This document shows, in pieces, positions 32,184-40,815 of a stretch of DNA of 64,000 bases. Source of the stretch: Parabacteroides sp. PM6-13 (GTDB lineage Bacteria > Bacteroidota > Bacteroidia > Bacteroidales > Tannerellaceae); assembly GCF_029892605.1 (NCBI RefSeq), contig NZ_JARXWF010000002.1, positions 124,001 to 188,000 of the forward strand, in the 5' to 3' direction. Each line of letters begins with the position of its first letter. The stretch's first letter is position 1. The notes beneath the pieces are model-generated. The model was not told the DNA's origin. It searched no databases and worked only from the letters and a program-made list of their open reading frames with translations. The translations under genes were made by a program, and so were the position numbers.

Positions 32184-33665
32184 TTATCTGGGCATATCCG
32201 TCAGGTTCCATCCCTGGCGATAGTTATGTTTGATCAACTCTTCGGCAAAAGCTTTGGCATTGATCGGATCCGTCTTTTCTTTATTGAAAGAGGGGTGACC
32301 ATCTTTGATCGTAAAGCCGTCTTTGATAACGATGCGGAGCTCGTCGGTATCCGCAATGTTGGTAAAGCGCATATTCGGACCATCCCAATGCAATTCTTTA
32401 TGCAACTCCTGCAAACGAACAGCCAATACCCCCATCACAACCATTTCATTGAACGGACCTGCTTCCGAGAAGTCCGATTTCGGCTTCACGCGATTAGCCG
32501 CACTCTCCTTACAAGCACGCACCCAGTCTTGCTGGTGTCCGCCATTGAGCGCATTTTCCACCCGGCGGCATACCTTCGGTGCATCGGGCACACGACCTGA
32601 CAACAACCATGGGTTCTTACCGTAGCAACCGCAGATCAACGTGTCTTTTGTTCCGTGGAAGATCACACCACCTCCGGAATCATCCATATTACGTCCGGCA
32701 GGCCATCCTTCCGGCATATTCGGACGCAAGCCTCCGTCATACCAATGCACTTCCAGACCCGGCATAGCCACCTTCGGCATATTATCGCGGGCAGGGAATG
32801 TTAGGCGCACATATTGTGCCTGTGGTGCACAGTCTCTCAACAACAAGGTAGAAGAGCCCTGTACCTTCGTCGGGTATCCCAGCTTCAATCCCTTAAACAC
32901 CGGATGCAGAATATGACAAGCCATATCGCCTAAGGCACCTGTTCCATACGCCCACCAGCCGCGCCAGTTCCACGGATGGTAGATATTATTGAACGGACGC
33001 AGTTCAGCCGGTCCGGTAAACAGATCCCAGTTGAGCGTAGAGGGCACCCGGTCGGCCTTTTCCGGCGTCGGCAATCCTTGCGGCCAGATAGGACGGTCGG
33101 TAAAGGCTTCCACCTTGGTCACCTCCCCTATCTCACCATTCCAGATCCATTCGCACACCAGATCCACGCCCTCGTCGGAAGAGCCCTGGTTACCCATCTG
33201 CGTAGCCACCTGATGTTTGGCAGCCAGCTTCGTCAAAAGACGGGATTCGTAAACAGAGTGGGTCAATGGCTTTTCGCAATAGACATGCTTGCCCATTGTC
33301 ATAGCTTCCGAAGCGATGATCGCATGGGTATGGTCGGCCGTCGCAATCATTACAGCGTCGATCGATTGCCCCATTTCATCATACAGCTTGCGGTAGTCCC
33401 AGTATTTCTTTGCCGTAGCATACTTTTCAAAAACCGGTTTGGAATACTTCCAGTCCACATCACATAAAGCAATGATGTTTTCGGTTTCCAACCCGCGCAA
33501 CACACCAGCGCCACGCCCGCCAATACCAATACCGACAATATTTAGCTTATCTGTCGGCGCCGTATAGCCGTGACTCTTACCAAGAATCGCACTGGGGGCA
33601 ATTGTAAACGCCGCAGCCGCGGCAGTCCCTCTTTGTAGAAAGGATCGTCTTGAGATGTTTGACAT
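32184..33665 (-). CDS. Gfo/Idh/MocA oxidoreductase with Tat signal
   Basis: NAD(P)-dependent sugar oxidoreductase, 493 residues, exported folded by the Tat route: SRRSFLQRGTAAAAAF carries the twin arginines at residues 6-7. The Rossmann start reads VGIGIGGRGAGVL near 45-57, and EKPLTHSVYE holds the catalytic lysine of the family (about residue 132). The cofactor would be kept tightly bound in the periplasm. Together with the DUF1080 lipoprotein it resembles the pathway that oxidises C3 of glycosides before cleavage. A promoter with a TTG -33 box lies upstream. Confidence 0.87.
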   Translation of the reverse strand: MSNISRRSFLQRGTAAAAAFTIAPSAILGKSHGYTAPTDKLNIVGIGIGGRGAGVLRGLETENIIALCDVDWKYSKPVFEKYATAKKYWDYRKLYDEMGQSIDAVMIATADHTHAIIASEAMTMGKHVYCEKPLTHSVYESRLLTKLAAKHQVATQMGNQGSSDEGVDLVCEWIWNGEIGEVTKVEAFTDRPIWPQGLPTPEKADRVPSTLNWDLFTGPAELRPFNNIYHPWNWRGWWAYGTGALGDMACHILHPVFKGLKLGYPTKVQGSSTLLLRDCAPQAQYVRLTFPARDNMPKVAMPGLEVHWYDGGLRPNMPEGWPAGRNMDDSGGGVIFHGTKDTLICGCYGKNPWLLSGRVPDAPKVCRRVENALNGGHQQDWVRACKESAANRVKPKSDFSEAGPFNEMVVMGVLAVRLQELHKELHWDGPNMRFTNIADTDELRIVIKDGFTIKDGHPSFNKEKTDPINAKAFAEELIKHNYRQGWNLTDMPR

Positions 33666-33742
33666 AATAATAGTATTTAAGATTAGTACTACATAAAATT
33701 CTTTGGTCGTGATGATTCCTCTTCTTCGGAATCAGCCAAATG

Positions 33743-33772
33743 CAAATATAAAGAAAGCAATGGGTGTACCAA
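33743..33772 (-). promoter_or_regulatory. Promoter for the Gfo/Idh-DUF1080 operon
   Basis: On the minus strand TTG (33772-33770), 19-bp spacer, TATATTTG (33750-33743); leader of about 70 nt. Confidence 0.65.
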
Positions 33773-33922
33773 GTCTGGCCGTTGTTATTTCAGCTTCAAA
33801 ATAAACATTTTTAACAGTAACTCTGTTTATTAAAATAAAAGGGAATGCATACCGTTCGATGGCGTTTATAAGCCCATCGATATAATCTATCTATAAAAAG
33901 AGAGCGACAGACGCATTTTATC

Positions 33923-33930
33923 TACATTTG
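33923..33930 (+). promoter_or_regulatory. -7 promoter box for the cyd operon
   Basis: TACATTTG, 50 bp before the DUF4492 gene; no clear -33 box. Confidence 0.55.
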
Positions 33931-33980
33931 ACAACAAGAGCTTAAACAACTTTGTAACTGTGAATTAAACTCCGAAAATC

Positions 33981-34208
33981 ATGAATAAACAATCCATTCC
34001 TTTGCGTATCTTCCACTTCTACCGGGAAGGTTTCCGGGAGATGACCTTGGGGAAAACATTGTGGGCTATTATTTTGATTAAATTGTTCATCATGTTTGTT
34101 ATCCTTAAAATATTTTTCTTTCCCCGATACCTCAACCGGTTTGACACCCAAGAGGCCAAACAGGAATATGTCTCCGACGAATTGATAGAACGGGCTGCAA
34201 CACCTTAA
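33981..34208 (+). CDS. DUF4492 small membrane protein of the cytochrome bd operon
   Basis: 75 residues with one membrane span (about 28-48, LWAIILIKLFIMFVILKIFF). It matches the DUF4492 family, found just upstream of cydA in Bacteroidales. The gap to cydA is 11 bp. Its constant position suggests a small subunit or assembly factor of the oxidase, comparable in place but not in sequence to CydX; this is inference. Confidence 0.85.
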   Translation: MNKQSIPLRIFHFYREGFREMTLGKTLWAIILIKLFIMFVILKIFFFPRYLNRFDTQEAKQEYVSDELIERAATP

Positions 34209-34219
34209 AGCTTACATAT

Positions 34220-35791
34220 ATGTTAGAAACAATTGACACTTCTCTCATCGATTGGTCAAGGGCGCAATTCGCGCTGACAGCCATGTATCACTGGCTGTTT
34301 GTACCATTAACCTTAGGGCTTGGCGTCGTCCAGGCTGTTATGGAAACGATCTACTACAAAACAGGCGATGACTTCTGGAAAAAGACCGCTCAGTTTTGGA
34401 TGAAACTCTTTGGTATCAACTTCGCCATCGGCGTAGCCACCGGGCTTATCCTTGAATTTGAATTCGGCACGAATTGGTCGAACTACAGCTGGTTTGTCGG
34501 CGACATCTTCGGTGCTCCCCTGGCTATCGAGGGGATCCTTGCCTTTTTTATGGAGGCCACCTTTATCGCGGTCATGTTTTTTGGCTGGGATAAGGTAAGT
34601 AAGAAATTCCACCTGGCATCGACCTGGCTAACTATCCTCGGAGCCACTATCTCCGCCTATTGGATCCTCGTGGCAAACGCCTGGATGCAATATCCCGTAG
34701 GGATGGAATTCAATCCCGACACGGTGCGTAATGAGATGATGGACTTCTTTGCCGTCGCCTTCTCGCCCGTCGCAATCAACAAATTCTTCCACTCGGTTCT
34801 CTCCGGCTGGGTGTTGGGCGCCATCTTTGTGATGGGGGTCAGCAGCTGGTATCTATTGAAAAAGCGAAGCACCCGGTTTGCCCTCGCCAGCATTAAGATC
34901 GGAGCCATTTTCGGATTGGTGGCCTCTTTATTGATCCTGTGGACCGGCGACGGTTCGGCCTACAACGTGGCTCAGAAACAACCCATGAAATTGGCGGCAA
35001 TGGAGGGGCTTTACGAGGGCAAAGAAGGAGCCGGGCTCAGTGTCATCGGTATGCTGAACCCGTCAAAAAAGAGCTACGACGACGGAAAAGATCCTTTCAT
35101 TTTCAACATCCAGATGCCCAAACTACTCTCTTTCCTTGCTGAGCGCGACCTAAAGGCCTTTGTGCCGGGCATCACCGACCTGATCGAAGGAGGCTACACA
35201 GCACACAATGGAGAGGTAGCGCTTTCCGCCCAGGAGAAAATCCACAGAGGACAGACGGCTATCAAAGCCCTGGCCGACTACAAAACAGCTAAAAAAGAGA
35301 AAAACGAGGTGAAAGCCAATCAGGCACTGGCTACGCTTAACGCCAATTTCGACTATTTCGGGTATGGCTACATACGCGATGTGAACGAACTGGTGCCCAA
35401 TGTCGCCCTCACCTTCTACTCTTTCCGTGTCATGGTGTTATTAGGCGGATTCTTTATCCTTCTCTTCATCATCGCGCTTGTGTGGGAAAGAAAGGGTAAA
35501 TTCGAGCAGGCCAAATGGTTGCAATATGTCAGCCTGTGGACTATTCCATTGGGGTATATTGCCGGACAGGCCGGGTGGATCGTAGCCGAAGTGGGACGCC
35601 AACCCTGGGCTATCCAGGATATTCTGCCCGTCAGCGCCTCTATCTCCAAACTGGAAACAAGCTCGGTGCAGCTCACCTTCTTCCTCTTCCTCGCCCTCTT
35701 CACCATCCTGCTTATTGCCGAAATAGGCATTATGCTGAAAGCAATCCGGAAAGGGCCGGAGGATAATGGACAATTGAAAGTTGAAAGTTGA
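34220..35791 (+). CDS. cydA: Cytochrome bd oxidase subunit I
   Basis: Quinol-oxidising, haem-carrying subunit of cytochrome bd, which lets this anaerobe consume nanomolar oxygen. 523 residues. Seen: H24 in YHWLFVPLTLG (haem ligand position), FEFGTNWSNYSWFVG, and the signature GRQPWAIQDILP near 455. The last codons (encoding QLKVES) and the stop codon lie inside a heptamer array (ATTGAAA/GTTGAAA), so the natural C-terminus has probably been replaced. The cydB start is 148 bp later. Confidence 0.96.
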   Translation: MLETIDTSLIDWSRAQFALTAMYHWLFVPLTLGLGVVQAVMETIYYKTGDDFWKKTAQFWMKLFGINFAIGVATGLILEFEFGTNWSNYSWFVGDIFGAPLAIEGILAFFMEATFIAVMFFGWDKVSKKFHLASTWLTILGATISAYWILVANAWMQYPVGMEFNPDTVRNEMMDFFAVAFSPVAINKFFHSVLSGWVLGAIFVMGVSSWYLLKKRSTRFALASIKIGAIFGLVASLLILWTGDGSAYNVAQKQPMKLAAMEGLYEGKEGAGLSVIGMLNPSKKSYDDGKDPFIFNIQMPKLLSFLAERDLKAFVPGITDLIEGGYTAHNGEVALSAQEKIHRGQTAIKALADYKTAKKEKNEVKANQALATLNANFDYFGYGYIRDVNELVPNVALTFYSFRVMVLLGGFFILLFIIALVWERKGKFEQAKWLQYVSLWTIPLGYIAGQAGWIVAEVGRQPWAIQDILPVSASISKLETSSVQLTFFLFLALFTILLIAEIGIMLKAIRKGPEDNGQLKVES

Positions 35792-35930
35792 AAGTTGAAA
35801 GTGGGAATGCACTCGTGTTAATTGCTCCGCACTTTACTAAGCGATCTTCGATTTTTCAGTTTCAATTTTGCATTACGCTTCGCTAACGAACGTTGTTTCA
35901 ATTTTCAATTTTCAATTTTCAACTTTCAAT
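35773..35930. repeat. Inverted heptamer arrays between cydA and cydB
   Basis: Four units (ATTGAAA then GTTGAAA three times, 35773-35800) face five units of TTTCAAY (35896-35930), in opposite orientation across about 95 bp. The transcript could fold into a long weak stem. The same heptamer occurs at 51700-51734. Confidence 0.85.
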
Positions 35931-35939
35931 TTAAAAAGC

Positions 35940-37088
35940 ATGGAAACATATCATCTATTACAATATTACTGGTGGTTCCTGATCTCATTATTGGGAGCCC
36001 TGTTGGTCTTTCTCCTGTTCGTACAGGGAGGACAATCGCTGATCACCACCCTGGGAAAGAGCGAACTCAAACAGAAGATGCTATTGAACTCCACCGGACG
36101 CAAATGGGAATTCACCTTCACCACCCTCGTCACCTTCGGCGGAGCCTTCTTTGCCTCCTTCCCCCTTTTCTATTCCACCAGCTTCGGTGGTGCCTACTGG
36201 GTATGGATACTCATACTGCTCTGTTTTGTTATCCAGGCGGTATCCTATGAATACCAGGCCAAGAAAGGCAATCTACTCGGTAAAAAGACCTACCAGGCCT
36301 TTCTGATGATCAACGGCATTGGCGCGCCTATCCTGTTGGGAACAGCCGTCGGTACCTTCTTCAACGGAGCGGAATTCCTGGTCAACAAAGAGCAACTGAC
36401 CGACATCGCCATGCCGGTCATCTCCACCTGGGCCAATCCGTGGCACGGCCTGGAGGCGGTATTGGTCGTATGGAACGTCTGCCTCGGCGTCGCCCTCTTC
36501 TTCCTGGCACGCGTACTGGCGTTGCTCTATTTTATCAACAACATCGACGACGAAGAGATCTATACCCTGAGCCGCAAACGTTTATTACCGGAAACCATTC
36601 TCTTCCTGGTGTTTTTCCTGGCTTTCCTTCTCCATACCCTGTTATCTGAAGGATTCGCTGTCAACCCGGAGACGAAAGAGGTGTTTATGCAACCCTATAA
36701 ATACTTTATCAACCTGATCGAGATGCCGGCTGTACTGGCAGTCCTATTGATTGGCGTCGTAGCGGTACTCTTCGGCATAGGAAAAACAATCTATACCAAA
36801 GGCTGGAAAAAGGGCATCTGGTTTACAGGCTTCGGAACCGTATTAACCGTACTCGCCCTATTATTATGCGCCGGTTGGAACAATACAGCCTACTATCCAT
36901 CGGTGGCCGACCTGCAAAGCTCGCTGACGATCGAAAACAGTTCGTCGAGCTTGTTCACCTTGAAAACCATGAGTTATGTATCGATCCTCATCCCCTTTGT
37001 CTTGGCCTATATCTTCTACGCATGGCGCTCGCTCGACCTGCGTAAGATCAACAGCGAGGAGATGGAAAACAACGAGCATACGTATTAA
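35940..37088 (+). CDS. cydB: Cytochrome bd oxidase subunit II
   Basis: Membrane partner of CydA, 382 residues with about nine spans. It begins METYHLLQYYWWFLISLLGA; the upstream in-frame extension runs through the heptamer array and is not credible. Family features: FVQGGQSL near 27 and TWANPWHGLEAVLVVWN near 165. An A-rich AAAAAG lies just before the ATG. A stem-loop follows at 37093. Confidence 0.95.
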   Translation: METYHLLQYYWWFLISLLGALLVFLLFVQGGQSLITTLGKSELKQKMLLNSTGRKWEFTFTTLVTFGGAFFASFPLFYSTSFGGAYWVWILILLCFVIQAVSYEYQAKKGNLLGKKTYQAFLMINGIGAPILLGTAVGTFFNGAEFLVNKEQLTDIAMPVISTWANPWHGLEAVLVVWNVCLGVALFFLARVLALLYFINNIDDEEIYTLSRKRLLPETILFLVFFLAFLLHTLLSEGFAVNPETKEVFMQPYKYFINLIEMPAVLAVLLIGVVAVLFGIGKTIYTKGWKKGIWFTGFGTVLTVLALLLCAGWNNTAYYPSVADLQSSLTIENSSSSLFTLKTMSYVSILIPFVLAYIFYAWRSLDLRKINSEEMENNEHTY

Positions 37089-37092
37089 TCTG

Positions 37093-37127
37093 TAAGCAGG
37101 CGGTCTACTACGTATCCCGCCTGCTTA
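37093..37127 (+). terminator. Stem-loop after cydB
   Basis: TAAGCAGGCGG and CCGCCTGCTTA, 11-bp perfect stem 5 bp after the stop codon. It lacks a T run, so termination or 3'-end protection are both possible. Confidence 0.6.
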
Positions 37128-37159
37128 GTAGTTATCAGTCGCATCGCTCCTTAGTAATT

Positions 37160-37221
37160 AACTACTTTAACTACTCTGACTACTCTGACTACTTTAACTA
37201 CTATAACTATTTGACTACTCC
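37160..37221. repeat. Nonamer tandem repeat
   Basis: Six units of about AACTACTYT (variants GACTACTCT, AACTACTAT, AACTATTTG) plus a partial seventh, between cydB and the toxin module. Confidence 0.85.
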
Positions 37222-37269
37222 TCTTTTTTCACTACCTTTACAGGTATCATCACCATAACATCTTAGTGT

Positions 37270-37467
37270 ATGAAAAAGAAATACGAACAACCCCAAGAAA
37301 ACAACGAGGCGAACGACCTGCATGAGCCGATGGCGGAATACATCACAGAAACAGAAATGATTCCTTCGCCCCCACTGACGGAAGAAGAGCTGGCAAACGC
37401 CCTGACAGGAGAGGAGTTTTTAGAGACTGTATTAGACCATATTGATAAATTGTTCGATAAGAAATGA
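37270..37467 (+). CDS. Putative antitoxin of a ParE-type module
   Basis: 65 residues, acidic (PPLTEEELANALTGEEFLETV), no recognised DNA-binding fold. It overlaps the toxin-like gene by 4 bp (ATGA), the usual order antitoxin then toxin. The C-terminal acidic helices could wrap the toxin. Function is from context only. Confidence 0.6.
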   Translation: MKKKYEQPQENNEANDLHEPMAEYITETEMIPSPPLTEEELANALTGEEFLETVLDHIDKLFDKK

Positions 37468-37790
37468 AAGTTCTTTATTCTCGGGATGCACAACTGTATT
37501 TTAATCAACTTTCAGATATTCTTTATGAGGAAAATTATTTCTCATATAAAGAATCATCCCGCGAGTATGTTCGTTCATTGATACTTAAAATGGAATCAAC
37601 CATCCACCTCCGCCCTAAACACAAAGCCCCGGCGCATTTCTCAAAATACGGAAAAGACCTTTACTACATAACCTGCCCCAAAAGCAAACGAACAACATGG
37701 TATTTCTTCTTCACCTACCACCCCGATAGCGATATATATTACATAAGACACATTACCAACAATCACGTATCCGCTCATTTGATTCCTTAA
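37464..37790 (+). CDS. ParE/RelE-superfamily toxin
   Basis: 108 residues with the small RelE/ParE fold pattern: an N-terminal strand and helices (MKVLYSRDAQLYFNQLSDIL), a central basic stretch (RPKHKAPAHF) and C-terminal strands (RTTWYFFFTYHPDSDIYYIRHITNNHV). Targets of such toxins are gyrase or ribosome-bound mRNA; the sequence does not say which. Translation is coupled to the 65-residue partner. Confidence 0.72.
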   Translation: MKVLYSRDAQLYFNQLSDILYEENYFSYKESSREYVRSLILKMESTIHLRPKHKAPAHFSKYGKDLYYITCPKSKRTTWYFFFTYHPDSDIYYIRHITNNHVSAHLIP

Positions 37791-37880
37791 TATACGTTAA
37801 TTGCATCCTGGCGTCCGAATATGCCAACTATCATTTTGACATTTCGGCGGGAGTATTTTTCCAAAAACGTAGGGGTATTT

Positions 37881-37945
37881 AAAATTAGTCAGGCGAGTAA
37901 CACTTTTTAACGTATCATATTGTAAAGCAAAATCCACTTTTTGCT
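37881..37945 (+). promoter_or_regulatory. 65-bp upstream element shared with the cupin gene, copy 2
   Basis: Core 37881-37933 (ACACTTTTTAACGTATCATA inside) matches 24990-25042 on the other strand with five differences in 53. It lies 90 bp upstream of folK, in the same relative orientation as copy 1 before the cupin gene. Confidence 0.6.
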
Positions 37946-38004
37946 TACATTTTGTATTTTAACATTCCCGAAAGGGGAAAGCGCCGACGACTACCGGATT
38001 ATTG

Positions 38005-38012
38005 CTAACTTG
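38005..38012 (+). promoter_or_regulatory. Possible -7 box for folK
   Basis: TAACTTGC, a variant of TAnnTTTG. The same TAACTTGCGC run lies before the esterase gene at 46622. Confidence 0.35.
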
Positions 38013-38035
38013 CGCCTTGAATCAATAAGAAAGAG

Positions 38036-38455
38036 ATGTTGAACAGCGCATTTATATCCATAGGAACCAATGTTGACAGGGAACGGCATTGCCGAGAGGC
38101 TGCCGACCGGTTGGCGACATTATTCGAAGAGCTTTATTTTTCCGACCCGATAGAAACAGAGGCGGTTGGCAAGGTAAAAGAGGCAGCACCCTATATTAAT
38201 CAGGTAGCGGCAGGCTTTACCGGGCTCGACCGGGAAACCCTGCAGGAAAGGCTGAAAGCCATTGAAAGGGAATTGGGACGGCAGCCCGAGGATAAGGGGT
38301 CGGGGCGTGTACCGATCGATCTCGATCTGTTGATCTGGAACGAAGAGGTGTTACGCCCGAACGATATGCGGCAGGATTATGTCCGTTTGTGTCTGCCCTC
38401 GCTTCAGGCAAAAATCAGTTGCACTAATCTCTCTGCCAGGTGTTTGTTTGAATAG
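38036..38455 (+). CDS. folK: HPPK: hydroxymethyl-dihydropterin pyrophosphokinase
   Basis: Transfers pyrophosphate from ATP to 6-hydroxymethyl-7,8-dihydropterin in folate synthesis. 139 residues. Seen: SIGTNVDRERH at the N-terminus and the signature GRVPIDLDLLIWN near 90-102 with the metal-binding aspartates. The domain seems to end at LPSL (residue 123). The last 16 residues (QAKISCTNLSARCLFE) are encoded inside the 3' end of the convergent glycosyltransferase gene, a 52-bp tail-to-tail overlap, so this tail is probably a new extension after loss of the old stop codon. thyA and folA lie elsewhere in the window. Confidence 0.88.
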   Translation: MLNSAFISIGTNVDRERHCREAADRLATLFEELYFSDPIETEAVGKVKEAAPYINQVAAGFTGLDRETLQERLKAIERELGRQPEDKGSGRVPIDLDLLIWNEEVLRPNDMRQDYVRLCLPSLQAKISCTNLSARCLFE

Positions 38456-39528
38456 GCAGGGAACAAAACTTTCCGACGGCTTTCAATCACCTCCTCGGTA
38501 ATCGGGATATTCATCAGGCGTTCGCAAACGCTGACCATCTCTTCGGGCTTGTCGGCTACGACACACAGGTTATCGAGTCCGCTACCGGAAAGCATCAGTT
38601 TATTGACCACCACGAAGCGTCCCTGGAAAAGGCTATTGAGCAGCTTCAGTTTCAACCCCGTATCCTGGAAGGTGATCAATAGTTGCACTTGGGCATTTCC
38701 TACCAAATCATCCATTTCATCAGCCGAAGGGTTCGCTTTGATCTCTATATTAGCATAACGGGAAGCCGCCAGGATCAGGCGCGGAGAAGGATCCATACCG
38801 GCAATGACACAACGCCTTTGCATCCGGCTGAACACATTTTCTATCAGGAAAAGTGCCGCCAGTTCGTTTTCGGAAACCGACAGATTGCCGTGATACAGGA
38901 TAAAATCCGATTTACCCGGGCGTACGGTCAGTTGATCGTTCGGGTGGAAACCGGGTAGATGGGCTATCCGGACATTCGGAAACCGATCGCGCAACTGCTG
39001 TGTGTCGGCCGTTGAGATACCCAACATCAGATTGGCATGACGCAGGATCTTTTCATAACGGCGAAAGCGAACACTCTCAATCCGGAGGAAAAGCTTTGTC
39101 AGTTTCTCGTGCGTGGCTTTTGCCAACATACGGTAATAATCATGCTCAATATTACATTCCCGATAAATCTTGATCCGGTCGCGCAGGCGCGGTTCATTCA
39201 GAAAATAACAGCTGTGAAGCCCTTCGAAAAGGATGGGGTATTCATCTTCCAATAATCTTTCGAGCAGTTGCGGGTCACGCCGGCTATACACATTATAGGG
39301 CAACAGGCTAAGGTTCGACAACCAGCCGGTCTTCCGTTTATAATAATAGACCTGTTCGCAGTAGGTTTCCAACACATCGGCATGCTCCCTGCCATATTCA
39401 AAGCAATGGAGAATGATACCGACTCCCGCGGCATGCAGGGCTTTCAGTTTATAAAACACATCGATGACCCCTCCGTAGTTCGCCGGATAGGGAATGTTGA
39501 ACGCGATAATGTGCAAATGTTTTTTCAT
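38404..39528 (-). CDS. Glycosyltransferase, GT4-like
   Basis: 374 residues with two Rossmann-like halves of a GT-B enzyme. The N-terminal half starts HLHIIAFNIPYPANYGGVID, and the C-terminal half holds FILYHGNLSVSENELAALF near 215-233 and LKLLNSLFQGRFVVVN, the donor-site region. The terminal gene of the recA-linked glycan cluster, 27 bp after the previous glycosyltransferase. The sugar is unknown. Its 3' end overlaps folK by 52 bp. Confidence 0.78.
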   Translation of the reverse strand: MKKHLHIIAFNIPYPANYGGVIDVFYKLKALHAAGVGIILHCFEYGREHADVLETYCEQVYYYKRKTGWLSNLSLLPYNVYSRRDPQLLERLLEDEYPILFEGLHSCYFLNEPRLRDRIKIYRECNIEHDYYRMLAKATHEKLTKLFLRIESVRFRRYEKILRHANLMLGISTADTQQLRDRFPNVRIAHLPGFHPNDQLTVRPGKSDFILYHGNLSVSENELAALFLIENVFSRMQRRCVIAGMDPSPRLILAASRYANIEIKANPSADEMDDLVGNAQVQLLITFQDTGLKLKLLNSLFQGRFVVVNKLMLSGSGLDNLCVVADKPEEMVSVCERLMNIPITEEVIESRRKVLFPAYSNKHLAERLVQLIFA

Positions 39529-39555
39529 ATGGTGGAAGATTGATATTGTCAGAAA

Positions 39556-40815
39556 TTATTCTTTTCTTTCCATAACAGTTAAGTCGTTGAAAATGTTTGC
39601 GAATTGATGTACCTGGTAAGGGCGGGCATATTGTCGGAGTGCCTCCCGGTCGACCGATGAGGCGGTATAGCCTTGCTGTTTCCATGCCTCGTACTCTTGT
39701 TTCAGAAAGGCGCATACCTCGTCGACATCAGTGGCCGCCAGTCCGGCACGGGTCGCGCGAATGGCTTCTGCCAGGTAGCTCTCATCGCTTCGGACGCATA
39801 AGATAGGCTTCTCAACCGCTAAGGATTCGAAGAATTTGGTGGTCATCACCCCTTTGGGTCCATCCGCGGCAGAGCGGTTGGTCAGGAGCAAAAGGATGGA
39901 GCTTTCATTCAAGACCTTCGGTATATCAGTCGCCGGAACATAGCCTTTGAAGTGCATATAGGGGAGGAGGTGATACTTCTCCGCCTCTTCGGTGATCACT
40001 TTCCGGGAGGCTTCATCCACATACCAGTCGACCCGGCAGTCGGAGGCCTGTATGGTTTTCTCGCGAATCAGGATCGAGAGAGCCTCGAAAAACAGGGCGG
40101 GATCGCGCATGGCTGTGCTCAGTAGGCGTCCGGTGTAGGTGATCACAAAATGGGAAGTCGGCGTATGAAGCGGATAGAAAAGTTTCGGATCATAGCCGTT
40201 ATAGATCAACTCTGTACGTAGATTATAACGCTTTAACTGCTCTACATGCCAGGGAGAGACGGTCGTAGCAGCGGCGGCCTCTCTCAACGCCCGGTTGCGG
40301 CGACGCATGCCTACGCGGGTATGGAGCTTCACCAATAGTTTGCCCAATCCAAACAGAGCGGGCGGGCGGTGGGTGATATACTCCTCGCCGGTGTATTGTT
40401 CGATGATATCGCGCAGATCAACTACCAACGGAAGCCCGAAGCGACGGGCGGCCTTTCGCGCGGCTGTCAGGGGGAAGGTGCGGAAACTGCTGCAAAGGAT
40501 GATATCGAAGTCTCCGTTATTCAATAGTTTCTTTGCCTCGCGCAGGATTTTCCGGTCTTTATAGGCAAACAACAGATCGCCCAGGAAGGTGAAAAGCCAC
40601 TGGCGGCGACGTCCCCCCGGTGTTGACGCGGTATAATAAGAGACGCGATGCGTTTCGACCTCTCCGGCAAGGAAAGTGAAGGCTTGCTCATCCTCGACCG
40701 CTTCGGTCAATACAACGGGCTCCCAGCCCTCCGCGCGCACATACTTACAGAGGTAACCCATCCGAGGACCAAAAGCCGGTGGGAAGAGATCGCATATGAT
40801 CAATACCCTTTTCAT
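39556..40815 (-). CDS. Glycosyltransferase family 4
   Basis: 419 residues, GT-B fold: N-terminal LIICDLFPPAFGPRMGYLCK; VDLRDI near 135; C-terminal TYTGRLLSTAMRDPALFFEA and KFFESLAVEKPILCV, which contains the EX7E-like donor site. The ATG at 40815 is preferred over a longer frame beginning at 40992, because it overlaps the wecB stop by 4 bp (ATGA) like the other junctions here. It probably builds a surface glycan with its neighbours. Confidence 0.85.
   Translation of the reverse strand: MKRVLIICDLFPPAFGPRMGYLCKYVRAEGWEPVVLTEAVEDEQAFTFLAGEVETHRVSYYTASTPGGRRRQWLFTFLGDLLFAYKDRKILREAKKLLNNGDFDIILCSSFRTFPLTAARKAARRFGLPLVVDLRDIIEQYTGEEYITHRPPALFGLGKLLVKLHTRVGMRRRNRALREAAAATTVSPWHVEQLKRYNLRTELIYNGYDPKLFYPLHTPTSHFVITYTGRLLSTAMRDPALFFEALSILIREKTIQASDCRVDWYVDEASRKVITEEAEKYHLLPYMHFKGYVPATDIPKVLNESSILLLLTNRSAADGPKGVMTTKFFESLAVEKPILCVRSDESYLAEAIRATRAGLAATDVDEVCAFLKQEYEAWKQQGYTASSVDREALRQYARPYQVHQFANIFNDLTVMERKE

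Larger units (their letters stand above)
33666..33980. other. 315-bp divergent intergenic region
   Basis: No gene seen. It holds the Gfo/Idh promoter (33743-33772), a hairpin TGATTCC/GGAATCA (33713-33734) at the expected 5' end of that transcript, and the -7 box of the cyd operon (33923). The rest is AT-rich without clear structure. Confidence 0.6.

Noticed and set aside
35773..35930. Possible CRISPR-like array
   Set aside because: Units are 7 bp without spacers, so this is simple tandem repetition; no cas genes are in the window.
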